Shown: positions 21,701 to 35,900 of the stretch, in pieces | Layout of the letters: every line of letters starts with the position of its first letter | Position numbering within the stretch: the first letter of the stretch is position 1 | Origin: Gerris lacustris | Lineage: Eukaryota; Arthropoda; Insecta; Hemiptera; Gerridae | Length of the DNA stretch: 64,000 nt | Reading direction: 5' to 3' | NCBI GenBank assembly: GCA_951217055.1 | Contig: OX578279.1 | Location: 42,247,610 to 42,311,609 of the forward strand | Notes under the pieces: model-generated | The model's database searches: none | What the model saw: the letters and a program-made list of their open reading frames with translations, nothing else | What the model was told of the DNA's origin: nothing | Translations under genes and position numbers: made by a program

Positions 21701-24700
21701 CCCTGATCAATCATTGATTGGATTTCAGCAACTCTTCTCCTCTCATACTCTGCATACTCTTGTTGAGAGTAAATCTGTTGCTTGTCCAAAGTGTCCCAAC
21801 CTTCATCTTGATTAAATTCCTTTGACTTTGTCTCAGCCATGTATTCTTGAAAACTTAAAAAAAAAAATATTAGTAAGAACCAGATTATAAAATTGATAAG
21901 CATGGAAATAAAAGTTTATATCAATTTAGTAAGAATGATTTCTAGTAGTTCTATGAACATTAGACCTTGCATAAAAAAAAAAAAATAAACCATAGATTTA
22001 GATTTAAATGAAAATCCACACCAAATTTGATGAAAATCAGACGAGCTTGGTTGAGACTGTATAATAAATAAATAAACAATGCCAACGGGCGAGTTAAAAC
22101 AGGACCTCGCTCTCCTCATTCAATAAATTATATGACATAATTGCATTAATTTAAATTATTTAAGTAATAACCCAGTATATTTTGACAACAGATTATAAAA
22201 CAAGAATTTTCAAAACAACTTTGACCCCAACAAAAACACTAGTGTAAAAAAATAAGCCAAGTCTTGTGTAAAAAGTTGTGAGATCATAGGTTTAGCCAAG
22301 CCTCCCACTATCCGAGTAAGTTCTACTAGGTCTAATTTATCCAGTGCAAGTACATGATGTTTGTCTGCCTCTCTCTCTCTATTCTCTTTCCCAAATCACT
22401 CTATACGTTTAAATTTAAAAAAAAAAATCTGACTTGGCAAATAATGCGAGACTTGGATTATTTTTTTACACTAGTGTTTTTGTTGGGATTTCACTTCTTT
22501 TTGAAAGTAATTTTACGTTGCCCCAAACAATTTTTCGTTTTTCTTTCTTTCTTCTTGTTTGACTGTTCTTGGGTCATTTTTTTTTCTTTGTTCTTGTTTC
22601 TTCCGTATAACTTCTTCGTCCGTGGGTGTTCAAATTGAACTAAATAAAATTACCTGGAGAAAATATGTATACATTTAAGATAACTTTTTAATTTAGATAA
22701 CATTTAAGTGTTTTTTAATAAGTACCTGAAGATGATCACAGTGTTGGTCGAAATATGTATAGTAATTTAATTATTTATAGCTATTCTGTGATTATAGAAC
22801 TAAAGTCTTGTTTTCCTATAATTAATTTAAAATGTGGGAGTTCTATAAAGTAACAAGTGATATCAAAAATAAGTTGAAACATTTAAGATAGCTGTCAATC
22901 AATGTTATCAAATCAACCTCAAACTTTTAAAGTTCTCTACTAGGTAGCTCTAGTGGCGCTGTTTACAATTTGTTTACAATATTTTAAATAGGAGGTTTTT
23001 CTATTAGCCTTGAAAGGGACAAAGAACCAGATTTTTTCGGATTTTTTAATTTTTCCTTTATTTGTACAATAAACCCTACCTATATACAACAATTCAAGTT
23101 TCTAGGATTGTCATAGAAAATTATGATGAGTGAGTCAGTCAGTGATGAAATAACAAAACTTTAGGTTCATATATCTTGTGAACTACTATGGGTAGAGGTG
23201 TGAAATTTTTTATTTCTGGTTCAGTTTGTTGTAAACTTTAAATTGAAATTAATTTTATATATCTAAGTATCTTCCATAAGATAATAGAGGGGGGTCCAAA
23301 TTGCCGTGAGTTGGTTCCAGTAAAGGATGGTACGGCTGTGCTCGACTTGGCGGGGGCACTGCCGTGCCCCCAGGTACACATAAAGAATAATAATTTTAGG
23401 ATCAACAGAATCTAACAGTAGATCAACAGCCAGAAAGCACTTTATTTATAAATTGAGAAGATACCAGAAAAGCGGATTAGGGGGCTGGAAAAAATTTGGA
23501 TATTTTTTCTAATTTGGATATTTTAAGGGCCCAGTAAACAGGAATTGTTAAGGGTCTCACCGTAACTAGTTATCAATGATCTAATCTAAAGTAAATCTAT
23601 GAAAAATGGGACCATAGTAAATCAGTACTAACCTGATGAGACTGTCACCATTTTTGTCCATTTCTTTAAATACGTGTTCAGTCATCCTCTCCATTTCTTC
23701 TTGTCTTTCTTTCATGTCATCTTCAGGTAAACCAGCTTGGTACATTTTGTCTAATTCTTTAATAAAGAGAGCTTTCACTTCTTCTTGGTCCCAGTAACCA
23801 TTGCTGTCAATATCTGAGAAACAATTAAAATCACCTATTAATACCATTTTTTAAAGATATAAATTGCAATATTTAATGAAAGAAAATTTTACCTACATTT
23901 ATTTTTCATTCAGAACTCAAAGTTAGACCTTAATGTTATTGACAAAGGTTAATAAGGAGTGATCATAAGATTATACTTTTATGGCGGGTATAAACGTCAT
24001 TGATACATTAAATAATTGAAATGTTTATATTCTGGAAAACATAAACTAACAAACTTCTGTACAACAAAAATCTCTACAGAACAATTTTTTTAAGTCCCCA
24101 TGAATTCTTCATATAAAAGTGTTTCTAAAGAATGAAAATAATTTCCTACAAGGAGCAATATTCATAGAAATAAGAATAAAGATCTAACCGACCAACTTTC
24201 TGTGAATTAATATTAGTAGTGTTTTATGCATTCCTTTATTTTTAAGAACCATTTTTAGGAGTTTCTTGATCTAGCACACTAATAATTTTGTGGATTCTAC
24301 CTCCACTAGTTTAAATGGAATAGAATCATCTTTGCACAGTAAAGAGAAATCTTTTAGTCTTGATTTATAATTCATTTATAAAGCTCTTAACTTTATATAG
24401 CATAATTTACTCACTGTGCAAATGTCTCAGAAATCATTCAGACAAAAAAAAATCCTAAAAAGATTAGATAGATAAGATATTAAGACGAAGATAAAGGAAT
24501 GAAGAACAAATAAGTATTCTGCAACCAGTGACGGATCTAGGCTTTCCGGTGCCCGGGGCCACCATTGTCATATAACTGCCCTCAACAGTTTTTAAAATCC
24601 AAACCATCACTTTTGAGTTTTTTGGTTATTACTTCAGAAAGTGCCACCCGTCTTCTCAATAACTGTGAAAAAAATCAATGAAATTCTCGCAAATCTAGTG

Positions 24701-27700
24701 GCTAACATCAGGGGTAGAATCAAACATGACAGAGAAATACTTTGCTTCTCTTAAGTCACTCAGAATTTTTCCTCTTACTTTTGTTGCAATGATATCCAAA
24801 AACTCGTTGGATATTGTGCGAAAAGTAGCTGACCTTTTTTTTTTGGGCGGATTATGTGTTCTCGTAGTTGGGGTGTGGTATCGAGAGAGTAAGTCAATGG
24901 CAATGGTGTTTAAGAGCTTAAAGTAAGTCAAGCTAAGAAGAAGAGTAAGTCACGCTGTTTAAGAACTTTCCACTACTGAGATCACCAAAGTCAAGGCTTT
25001 CATACAATCCTCGAAAAGCACTGCCTTGATAGGCCAAATGCATAATTACATCAAGAACGGCATATAAAACTGACTTCCAGCGATTCTCTTCCTGCGACAT
25101 TTGTTCCTGTAGTTCTTTGTCAATTCCTCCTTTATTTAGAGAAACCTCTAATGTTTTCCAAGAACAAAAACTTTTTTTGTAGCTTAAGGATTTTCGTGTT
25201 CTGGATTTTTTTTATTTAACTTCATCCACTGTGTGAGACCTTCCTCCTTAGCCATATGGGAAAAAGCCTGCTCTGAAAATAATTTGCACGAATAGGTGAC
25301 TAGAAATTCCCCATTACCAAGCGTAATCCTTTCCTTTCTGTGAATTATTCTATTGAAATAAAATTCTTATTCTAATCTCCTCAACCATAGTAAGTTCCGA
25401 CGGATTTATACCCCTAACCGCGTTTACCTGCTCAAACCACCCACCCCCCGAGATGCAGAATATGTATAATATTTCTTTTTTTTGCGAATCCTCTTAAAAA
25501 TTTTCCATTTTGGAGTCACATCAAAAAATTAAAATTGAAAAATCATATGTTTAAGTTCAATGCATGGGCAAATGTGAAATGATGTATACAAGGTTTTGAA
25601 TAATACGGTTTTGACTTTTAATGTATTAATTCACTGTGGGTTTCAAACATTTTTAATTTTTGGCACCCCTGCAGATTTCTATTGCGCCAAAGGCGCCCTT
25701 TGCAAAACGTAACAGCTACAGCGAATACATAAATAAAATATTAATTTTATTTATCATGGAAACATTGGTTTCCCAACATTTTTTGTTTTTCGGCTGCGCC
25801 CTTGCTGATTTCATGTTGCTCCAAGGGCCCCCTTCGTCAAATTCATTTAGTAAACTATAATAGGTGTAATTAACCCATTCAATTGCATTATTTTCCAAAA
25901 AATTATTATTTCTTGTCGTCCTTGCTGATTCCTCTCGCTCCAAAGGCGCCCTACGTAAGACTATAACAATAACAGCTACACGCTTTGCAAATATATAAAT
26001 ATTTCATTAATTACTGGATTAATTGAGATGGGTTTTCAATCTTGTTTGATACTGGGCGCCCTCGATAACATCCGTTGTTCTAATGGCGCTCTTTATCAAA
26101 TTCATTTAGTCGACTTTAAAAGGAGTAAATTAATCCATTCAATTTTAATTATTTTTCCAAATATTATGTTCTTTGGCGCCCTTGCTCCAAAGGCGCCCTA
26201 CGTAAGACTATGGCAATAACAGCTACCAGCTACACACTTTGCAAATCTCTTTTGTTCTAATGGTTTGTCAAATCGTTCAAAAAATTAAAAATGGAAATGA
26301 AATAGGGAACACTTTTAATATTTCGTCTGGCTTCCTTTCTGGGGGCGTTTTGCGCTAATTTTAGCACTTGCACTTTATTTTTTGCAGTACAAAAAAATAA
26401 AAAACAGGCTAGCTCGGCGCAGGCGCCCCTTCTAACCCGGCGCCCGGGGCAGGCTGCCCCCCCCCCTAGATCTGTCACTGTCTGCAACTATGAAATCACA
26501 TGAGTTCAGATGATCAATATGAGTTCAGTCTCTTCAATTTTGGAAAACCGGGATTCAATATATTATAAAATATATGAAACAAGTGGACATTTTAAAAAAT
26601 GATCTAGGTTCTAAGTATGAAAACGTAAATGAAGCAGTTCTGCAATGGGTGAAAATGGTACGGGATAAAAATCTTCCTCTTTCAGAACAACTCATTTTTC
26701 TTCTTAAAAAAAAAAAATTATATACAACAAAATTTCTAAAAAGCACATTTTTTTCTGGAACCATCAATTTCTTTGTATGGATGTCTCAGTGTATTTCAAC
26801 ACATCTAAGTGTTTATAAAGATCATAATAATGCTTTAAAAAAAAAAAAAAAAAAAAAAAAAACTTCATGAGTATATTGGAACAGATTTTATCCTATAAAA
26901 AAAAATGTATAAAGATTTTATAGCAAATGACTGCTTTTATAATGTACATTTATTGGAAACATAAACAGTAAAAGAAAAAAACTGGTTTTCAATAATAGGT
27001 ACTGTATCTTTACCCAAAGAAGAGCATATTCCTTTATTCAGTAAAAATAAAAGAGCAGAGAAGTTAAGTCAGAATTTATAAAATGCTTATACTTAGACGT
27101 TAACAAATTATCAAAATAAAACAGAAATAATGGGATTAGGATAATAAATTGAATAAAACACTCACCATGAAGATGAAAAAATATTTTAGGATCAAATTCT
27201 TGATTTTCTAAATGATCTTGTTTTTCCCAGACCTCTTCTAATTGTGCTTTGCTACCTGGATGGTGAATCTAAAAAAAAAACAATGAAGACACAATTATAT
27301 CAACATGAGAATTATTGCTTAGAGGCATATGCAACAATAGGTAATCATAGAAACAAAATCTGAAGGTAAACCAAACTTACAAGTAAAAATAAAAAATGAC
27401 AACTTACCTTTTCGTGATTTGCATGTTTCTTCTTAATCTGTTCCAAATGTTTCTTGTATTCCTCCTTTTCTGTCTCAGTCATATTAGCCATTTTCAATTC
27501 TTCCTTAAACTGTTTCTGTAATTCATACTGCTTAAACTGTTCCTTCCTCAGTTCATTAATCTTTTCCATGTCCTTAGACACCTATTATACAAATGAAGAA
27601 ATAAAAATAAAAAGGATGAATTGTACTTATATAATAATAATAATTATATAATATAATTTTTAATATAGGGTGAGCAAAAAAAATCTGTTCTACAGACTCC

Positions 27701-30206
27701 CTAAGAGAAGAGAAGCCTCTCCATAGGTTGTGTGGGGTTGGCTCTCCGACCCACTAAAAAAAGACCACCCTATTCCTAGGCAGAGTCCAGCAAGGTACCG
27801 TTCTCACATTACTTCCTGCTGGTGCCTTCTATTGTGGCCCTTGTGGCAACATCCCTTTTCCTTTTCTCTTCTTCAGGTTTTCCTAACCTGCTCTAGCTTT
27901 CTTGATTGTTCAATCAGGGTGTTCTAGTCGCTCCTCAGCTGCCCTCTTCTGTCGCAGTACATTCTCTGTGAAGGAGGCTACTGCTGTCCAACTTTCCTTG
28001 TTATCCAGCATCTTTTTCGCAAGGGAGTCTGGGGTTATATCTCCTACCATCTTTGTCAGACAATGTCTCTCCTCGTTCCAGCTAGGGCAGGTAAAGAAGG
28101 TATGGTAAGAATCATCCTTCTCCCCCCCACAGTGCATGCAGCTTGGACTAGCTGCTCTTCCTATTTTGTAGAGGTACGCGCGGAACAGCCCGTGTCCTGA
28201 CAACAACTGTGTCAGATAGAAGTTTACCTCGCCATGGCTTCTGTCCATCCACTCTGTCAGGTTGTGAACAATCCTGGCAGTCCACCTTCCTGTTGTTTCG
28301 CCTCTCCATCTAGTCTGCCACTGCATCATCGTTGTTGTTCTTATCTCTAGCCTGGCTACTTTCTTGTCCTCGCCTTTCTTCTCAGCAAGTTTCTTTCTTT
28401 CTTGTGCCAGGAGATCAATAGGGATGATCCCTGCTATCACCAGGATGGCTGCTTCTGATACTGTGCGATAAGCACATGCTACTCTCAGGGCCCCGATCCT
28501 CTGTACTGATGCCAGCTTCTTTCTATATTTCTCATGTTTGAGGCTGTCTGACCAGACTTCAGCTCCGTAAAGCATGATGGAGTGAGTGACTGACATGAGA
28601 AGTCGCCGTCTTGATTGTCTTGGTCCCCCGATGTTAGCCATTAGTCTGCCAAGCCTTGTTGTCATTGCTGTGGCCTTGTCTGCTGTGCTTTTAATATGGT
28701 CCCAGAAGGTCAGTTTCTTATCAATGAGCATCCCGAGGTATTTCACTGTCTTTTTTACTGCGATGGGGATACCCCCAACCATCATTTCTGGTGCTACTGG
28801 TATCCTCCTTTTTGTCAGGACTGCAATTTCAGTCTTGCTTGCTGCGAGGCTCAGACCATGGTCTTTTAGCCAGGCACCGGCTCTCCTCATGGCTTGGTTG
28901 AGTTTTAGCTGCACTAGCTCCTCGTCTCTTGCCAGGATAACTATAATTACGTCATCTGCATATCCAACTAGTTGGGTTCCTTCAGGCATCTCCAGCTTTA
29001 GTATACCATCGTAGGACGCATTCCATAGATCCGGCCCCAGTATAGACCCTTGTGCGGCGCCCCCTGTTACCTCCTTTGTCCTTGTTCCGTTACTTGTCTC
29101 ATACAGCAGAACCCTGTCGCTCAGGTAGTTCCTAACCATCTTGCTGAGATAAGAGGGCACTTTGAATGTTTTCTCAAGAGCGTCTAGCATCACACTCCAC
29201 TTCGCCGAGTTAAAAGCGTTCCTAATGTCAAGAGTAATTAGGGCACAGATTGGTCTTGAGAAAAGGTTACCTCTTTCGATCGCCCTGGCACACTCTACTA
29301 CTAGTTTTATGGCATCCACAGTTGATCTTCCTTGTCGAAAGCCATACTGCCTCTCAGAGAGATCTCCTGCCTCGTGGATGGCAGAGAGCAGGCGCGGCCT
29401 GATAAGTTTTTTGAGGAGTTTTCCCGTTGTGTCTAACATGCAGAGTGGGCGGTACGCAGAAGGGGTGCCCTCTCCTCCCTTTCCTTTGCTGATAAGGACC
29501 AGGTTTGCTCTCTTCCAGTCACTATAGAAAATGCCCGCTTTCAGGCAGGTGTTGAACATGTTCAGCAGTAAGTCAGGGGCAGTCTTTGCCACTGCTTTTA
29601 GGACCTCTGATGGGATTCCGTCCGGACCAGGACATTTCTTACTTTTCATCGATTTAACGGCAGTGTATAGTTCTTCTTTGCTGAACAAAGTTACTTCTGA
29701 GGGGAGGGGGTCTTCGCCTATGTTTTCCCTTTCTTCCTGCTGTGATGGGAATAGTGCATCTACTATGCTCTTCATTGTATCAGCATCAAGCAAAGTGTTT
29801 GATGTCAGCTTGCCGAGTTTTCCTGCTACTATTTTATATCCCAGGCCCCATGGGTCTGCATCCACCGAATTTCTAAGGTCTTCCCAGCAGAGGGCTTGGC
29901 TTCTTCGAATTGCTTTCCTTAACCTCTTCTTGATTTCTTTATGTTTCCCGAGTGCTTCTTCAAGATGTCTGCCCCTTTTTTTGGCCCGCTGTGCCGTGCG
30001 CCTTGCTCCAAGGCAGTTTCTACGTAGCTGTGCAATCTCCTCTGTCCACCAGTACGCAGGTCTCTTGTGATGTTTTGGAGCTCTCTGGCGGGGGATTGCC
30101 TTGCTGCAGGCAAATTGGATGAGTTCCATCGTGGCCTTAGTTACTGACTCTGCAGACTTTTCAATCAGGGTTGAGTTTTCGATCTGTGCTTTCCCTTCCA
30201 ATAAAG

Positions 30207-30288
<82 letters not shown>

Positions 30289-32947
30289 GCCTTTATTAAA
30301 ACAATAGATCAATACACTATTTGTTAGTTATTTATCATATACATATACATATACACATAGTTGTTTTAAGTCGGCATATGCCGAGGCCCCATTAAGGGGT
30401 AGGAGTTACCACCTTTTAGTTTATACTCATTCTTTGAATTTAATCAGTTTATCACATTTACTTAAATTTTTAGTTCCCAATAAGTTCTTACATTTACTAA
30501 GAACATTTAATTTAATAATACAATATATAACTTTACTAAACTATATATAATTTATCAAACATAACAATACTTTATAACAATATGAACAACAATCAGTATA
30601 ACTTTACTATAAAATAACTTAGCACACAAAACAATTCTACTTAACATTACAAATAACAATCATTATAATTACAACTATACTAACAATAACAATAACAATA
30701 TCTGTACTATAATATTTTCAATAATAACACATTTATTTTTTGTTCGAGTACAATTAAATCTGTCTAGTTAAAGTTCATTATGTTTCTTATTTATTTACGT
30801 AATTAAATGTACCAATCCCTCTTTTTGTATTTTATTTAATTTTTATAGAAGTGAACTTTACAATATATATCAGCCATTCTCTTCCACTCATTCCTATCAT
30901 GTGCTATTCTTTGCCACAAACTTTTCCTAATTGCACTTAATGTTTTTAAAAAAGAGTGTGAGACAATGTGTATGATATAATAGGTGCAATAAAGAATCCC
31001 ACCACCCATAATAACCTGAACAGTAGTCAAAAGAAAGAAAATAACAGTAAAGCTATAAAAAAAATAGTACAGTAGAGTCTCACTAATCCGGGTTTAACGG
31101 GACCGAACCCAGTCCGGATTACCGAAAGTCCGGATTAAACGGAATCTGTTTTAATGTGTCTGTAGAACAAGCTTTAGTAGAGTAAAACTATGAAAATCAA
31201 GGTTTTTATCGTAAAAATCACTTCTATTAGTCTCCAAAACATGCTTGTACAACGTAGGTCCACTATTTAAGTTAAAAGCTGTTCTGTCACCAGTACCAGT
31301 CATGTCAAATATCAAATGAATTAAAATAAAATGACGATCTATTACGCAGGTGGCAAGTATAGAAGGGACTTCCTGAGAAACAGGCTGAGTTCCGATATGA
31401 AATTCGAGGAGCGATTATCATTTCACAAAAAGTTGTTGTCGGCTTGGCAAAATTTCATGGAACTGGGTTGAGCTTGAGCCGCCGCTACATGTTTCTTAAA
31501 ACCCTTCCCCATCTCAGTCACATATAATTGTACTTCCTGGAATACACTTCCTTTATATCTTCCGCCCTACATTTCTATAGAACCGAAACAGATTTATCGG
31601 TGTTCTTACTTATTCTTAAATCTGTTAATTTTTAACAAAATACCGGGTATTCCTCGTGTTAGACTGTTTGAATACAGGTACTTCTTTAGATTGTTACTCC
31701 CCTATGTGTTTTTAGAATATAAATGACTATAACTAAATAACTATTAAGACAAAGTGATGTTTAGTCCAATGTACTTTGGGACAAAGGAATATCACTCTTC
31801 TGTTTTTATAAGGGGAGTAACAATCTAAAGAAGAACATTCCGTGCACCTTCTTTAGATTGTTACTCCCCTCTGTTTTCTTTATATGGGGAGTAACTATCT
31901 AAAGAAGTGCCTGAATACACACCTATAAACTATACTAAGAACAATTTTATACATTTTAATAGACAATAAAAGCAGAAACTCCAATTATCTTAACAATTAA
32001 TAAATCTTAAAAGGCCCTGGTTCCAATTTGTACATAATTCTTGGCCCGTCCGGATTATACGGATGTCCGGACTAGCGGGGTCCGGATAAACGAGACTCTA
32101 CTGTAGTAATAAATATAGTCTATTATTTTAGAGTAGTTACCTTCTTGATAAGATTGTCTAAATCCTTGACTTCAAATGTTTCAAGGTTAAAATGGTCAAT
32201 GTGTTCATACTCAGAAGGATGTATAGGGCCATGTCCAAGTTCTTCTTTCTTCCTGATAAGGTCTCTCAGACGCTGAACTTCTTGCCTTTTAAGTTCGTCA
32301 AGCTTTGATCTAACATCATGATTCACTGACTCCAGCTCCTGAGCTATCTTTCCTGACTGCAAATTATTCATTTGATCAATTTAAACAATAAAAATACTGA
32401 CATTGTTAAGCTTTTACAAAGCTCTTTAACTTTTAATAAAAAAAATAAAAAAATCTATTCTAAAATTTTAGATTAAAAGGACATTACTTGAAACCAAGAG
32501 AATGGGAATATCACCACGTGAAGTAAGAGTTCAACTCAAAAGTTATTTCAAAGATCCATATGCTAAGCCATATTGAAGACTAGCTTACAAACTATTCAAG
32601 AGTAAATACACATAGTAACAAGCATTTTTAATTACATATTTATTTAATTTATTTTAATTGCCATTTATAGAAAATAAATATTTACATCAAAACATAATAA
32701 AGAATACATCTTTTTTTTACACATTTCAAATCGGCCTAAGGCCGTGGCACCCATATCTGGGTTTTGAGTTGTATTAGTTTCTTAACAGTAATAATATTGA
32801 TGTTCTTATATAATTATTTGCTTACATTTACACTTTACAGTAGTATACATATATAATAAATATTATCCTTAGCTAATTTTTTTATTAAATGAATTCATTA
32901 TTATTATTTTTATTTTAAACTTTGTTATATTCTCATACTTGTTCCTT

Positions 32948-32979
<32 letters not shown>

Positions 32980-35900
32980 CTTTTGGGTTTTAGTCCCGAT
33001 CAACTGCCAGGGTTATTACAGGATGGGGGTTATCCGGCCACTTTACTCATCTAATCGATGAGATCATCAGTGTGAAACATGTCTTACCCCTCTGGGATTC
33101 GAACTCACAGCCGGGGTTTAGACCCAATTATGTTTATTTTATATCTTACATCATCTTAATATCATATTATTTTTTAATTCAAATCAAATTATTATTATCA
33201 TTAACTACACGAGACATACAGAGAAAAATAGACCCCAGCACCGGGACTTGAACCACGGGCCTCCTATATATCCGTTACAGGCGCTCTTACCAACTGAGCT
33301 ATACTGGAGAATGATTTTTCTCTGTCGTTACCGATACCAAGTCCCGAATCCAAGCTTTCAATCTTTTCTACAAGTCTAGCAAGCCTTTTATTTTAGTTTT
33401 AAGATCTCGTTATGAAAAGAACATATTCTAGTTTTTAAAAATATTATTTATACTGGTATAAAATATACTTTTTAAGTGGTTACCATAATGTTGTATCATA
33501 AGCATTTTTATTATACTTTTTACTTGGTTGTAATTAAAATATCAAATATCAATATAAAAAAATATAAGATAAAAAGATAAATAAAGGGATCTTAATATTA
33601 TTATAAATGTTTGTATTTTATTTCAACTTTTCATCGTCAGCGACAGTGAAGAGTGGAACTATTTAATAAAGATACGGAACATATTGTGGAACGAACCTGG
33701 ACTAGACTCAGGAACACGTGAAGTATAAGAGAAACTGTTTCTTGGGAACATAAACTGAATCGTTCCAAAAATAACTAGTTATTGGTTTGGAACGAAACGT
33801 TGTAACTCATTCCACTCATGGAACTGTTCCTCCCATCCCTAGTGTATGTATGTATATATGTATGTGTCACTCCAGATGATATCTCACCCTAGGATACATG
33901 TAAAAAATCCAAACAAATTTTAAAATGACAATAATACCAAAAGAAAGGATGAGTTTGTTGCCAGAATTTTTGGGAGTCCATTTAAGGGTCAAATTTTGAC
34001 AAATTAGGGTTAAAAATAGCATAAAAACATGTTATTTTACCCCCCTCATATATGAAAATATGACAAAAGTTTACACAACAACAATTACTGTACTCTTAAA
34101 GAGCTTTTCAACGACATGCATCTTGAAGGGTATATACTATTTTGACTTTTGTACCCTGTACCCCTATGTACCAAATTTTTTTTTTTCACCCATCCAAATT
34201 CTAAACTAAAATTTTCCCATATATCATAAGCCAATAATACGCAGATTTCTTTGAAAATTTGCTTATTAAGTCATAGTGCATGACTGGTATTTTTTTAATT
34301 CACTGTCACCTGTTCTGCTGTTTTTTGTCTGAAATTTTACGATAGTGCAGAGAAACTACACTCCTTTCACGCTGCCAAACCACAAGTCACTACTCTATTT
34401 TATACTTGGTTAAAAATAATTTATTTACGGAGACGAAGTGAACCTTATGACTGCCCGAGACAACTCCTAATTACTTATTACTTCATTACATAGTTAATTA
34501 TAGGAGTGTATGCCTTGCTACCTTTGCACTGAAACCATATCCTCATCTAAAAAACCAAGATACAACCTTTTTCACCAGTCCTTTATCAAATTCGCTAATA
34601 AAAACTTTCAAGCAAATTTTGTCCTATTTGTATTTGGGGCCAAAAATGTCCTCCATATTAACAAACAGGATTAAACATATAATTTAGAAATTCAAGAGAT
34701 TAGTAGACTTACATTAATATCATCAACATTTGAAGCCTCCACTTTTTTCTTAAATGCTTCATCTGTTTCCAATGTTTTTACAATTTCATCCAAATACCTT
34801 TTATATTCTACTTCGAAATCAGGCTAAAAAAAAAAAAAAAAAAAAAAAATAATAACAAAATATAAACAAACAGATAAAAAAGAAGACACATATTTTTGGA
34901 AAAGCTATAGATGACCCAATTACTTTCTCTCCAATTTGTTTTTAGGATCATTATTATAAGGTTCATTTTTACCTTTCTAAAATGACAATTTTAGGGGAAA
35001 TATAAATTTTGTGTTTATTTAGTTATTAGTTATTTAGAATTACCAACACCAAAGAATAAGTTAGGCAGGTAAAAATAATTAAAAGAAAAAAAAAAAAAAT
35101 TATAACAAAAAATAAACAACACGGAATTACTCTACACTTTGTACTCACCTGCCAAACCAAATAACAGATCTCTATAAAAAGTTATATTATATAAAAATTC
35201 AGAAGTTATTATAGTTACATTAAAAAACAAATGAATACATAAATAATAATAACATTCATTTTGTAGGATTAGGAGTTTCATAGGAGGACATCATAAGGAT
35301 TCATAGTGATCGCAGTGGCGTAACTATGGGCCTGCACCGGCCCCAAATCCAATGTACTAATGTCGATGGGGGCCCCTTTAGAGCATAATAAAATCGAACT
35401 ACTCTGAATCATACTTTTATACCATTGTCTCAGAGGGCCCCCATTTAGTTCTGAACTTAGAGGTTTTTTTTTTTTTTTTTGCTCATCAATTTTCTTTGGC
35501 AAACCCCCTAAAAAGTTCTTGCGGGGGGCCCCCCATGTCTTAGCTACGCCACTGAGTGGCTGTCTTTCACAATCAAAAAAATCTACAAATTTATAAAAGC
35601 CTTCAGCCTCAATAAGTTGAAATAATAAAATAATGTTAATTTTAGAGCAGGCTGAGTCTAATATAGTCAGAAACCAATGACTCCATTGATCTTGCATTAG
35701 TCTCTATCATAGACTGCCTCCTCTTAAAGTAAAAATACTTTATTAATGTAACTCTATTTCTTCCATATCAACCCTGAGAATAAAAATATTTGCTTAGAAG
35801 ATTTGAAAAAGCCAAAACTAAGTTCGTTTGAAGATTTTGTGATAGTGTAGCAGATTTAGAATCATGCTACCAGGGCCATCCCTAGGGGGGGTCAACAAGG

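Noticed and set aside
28586..30070. Three plus-strand frames of 121-179 aa
   Set aside because: They lie opposite the LINE reverse-transcriptase ORF on the other strand and have no recognisable content.
30101..30310. Poly-Leu / poly-Asn N-terminal extensions
   Set aside because: Translated (AAT)n microsatellite; the LINE sequence begins only after it.
33234..33308. Functional tRNA gene
   Set aside because: Mismatched T-stem and missing U33; also repeated as part of a mobile palindrome at 46.9-47.1 kb.
35278..35697. 139-aa minus-strand frame
   Set aside because: Runs across a hAT MITE (35313-35554), including both of its ends, so it cannot be a conserved gene.
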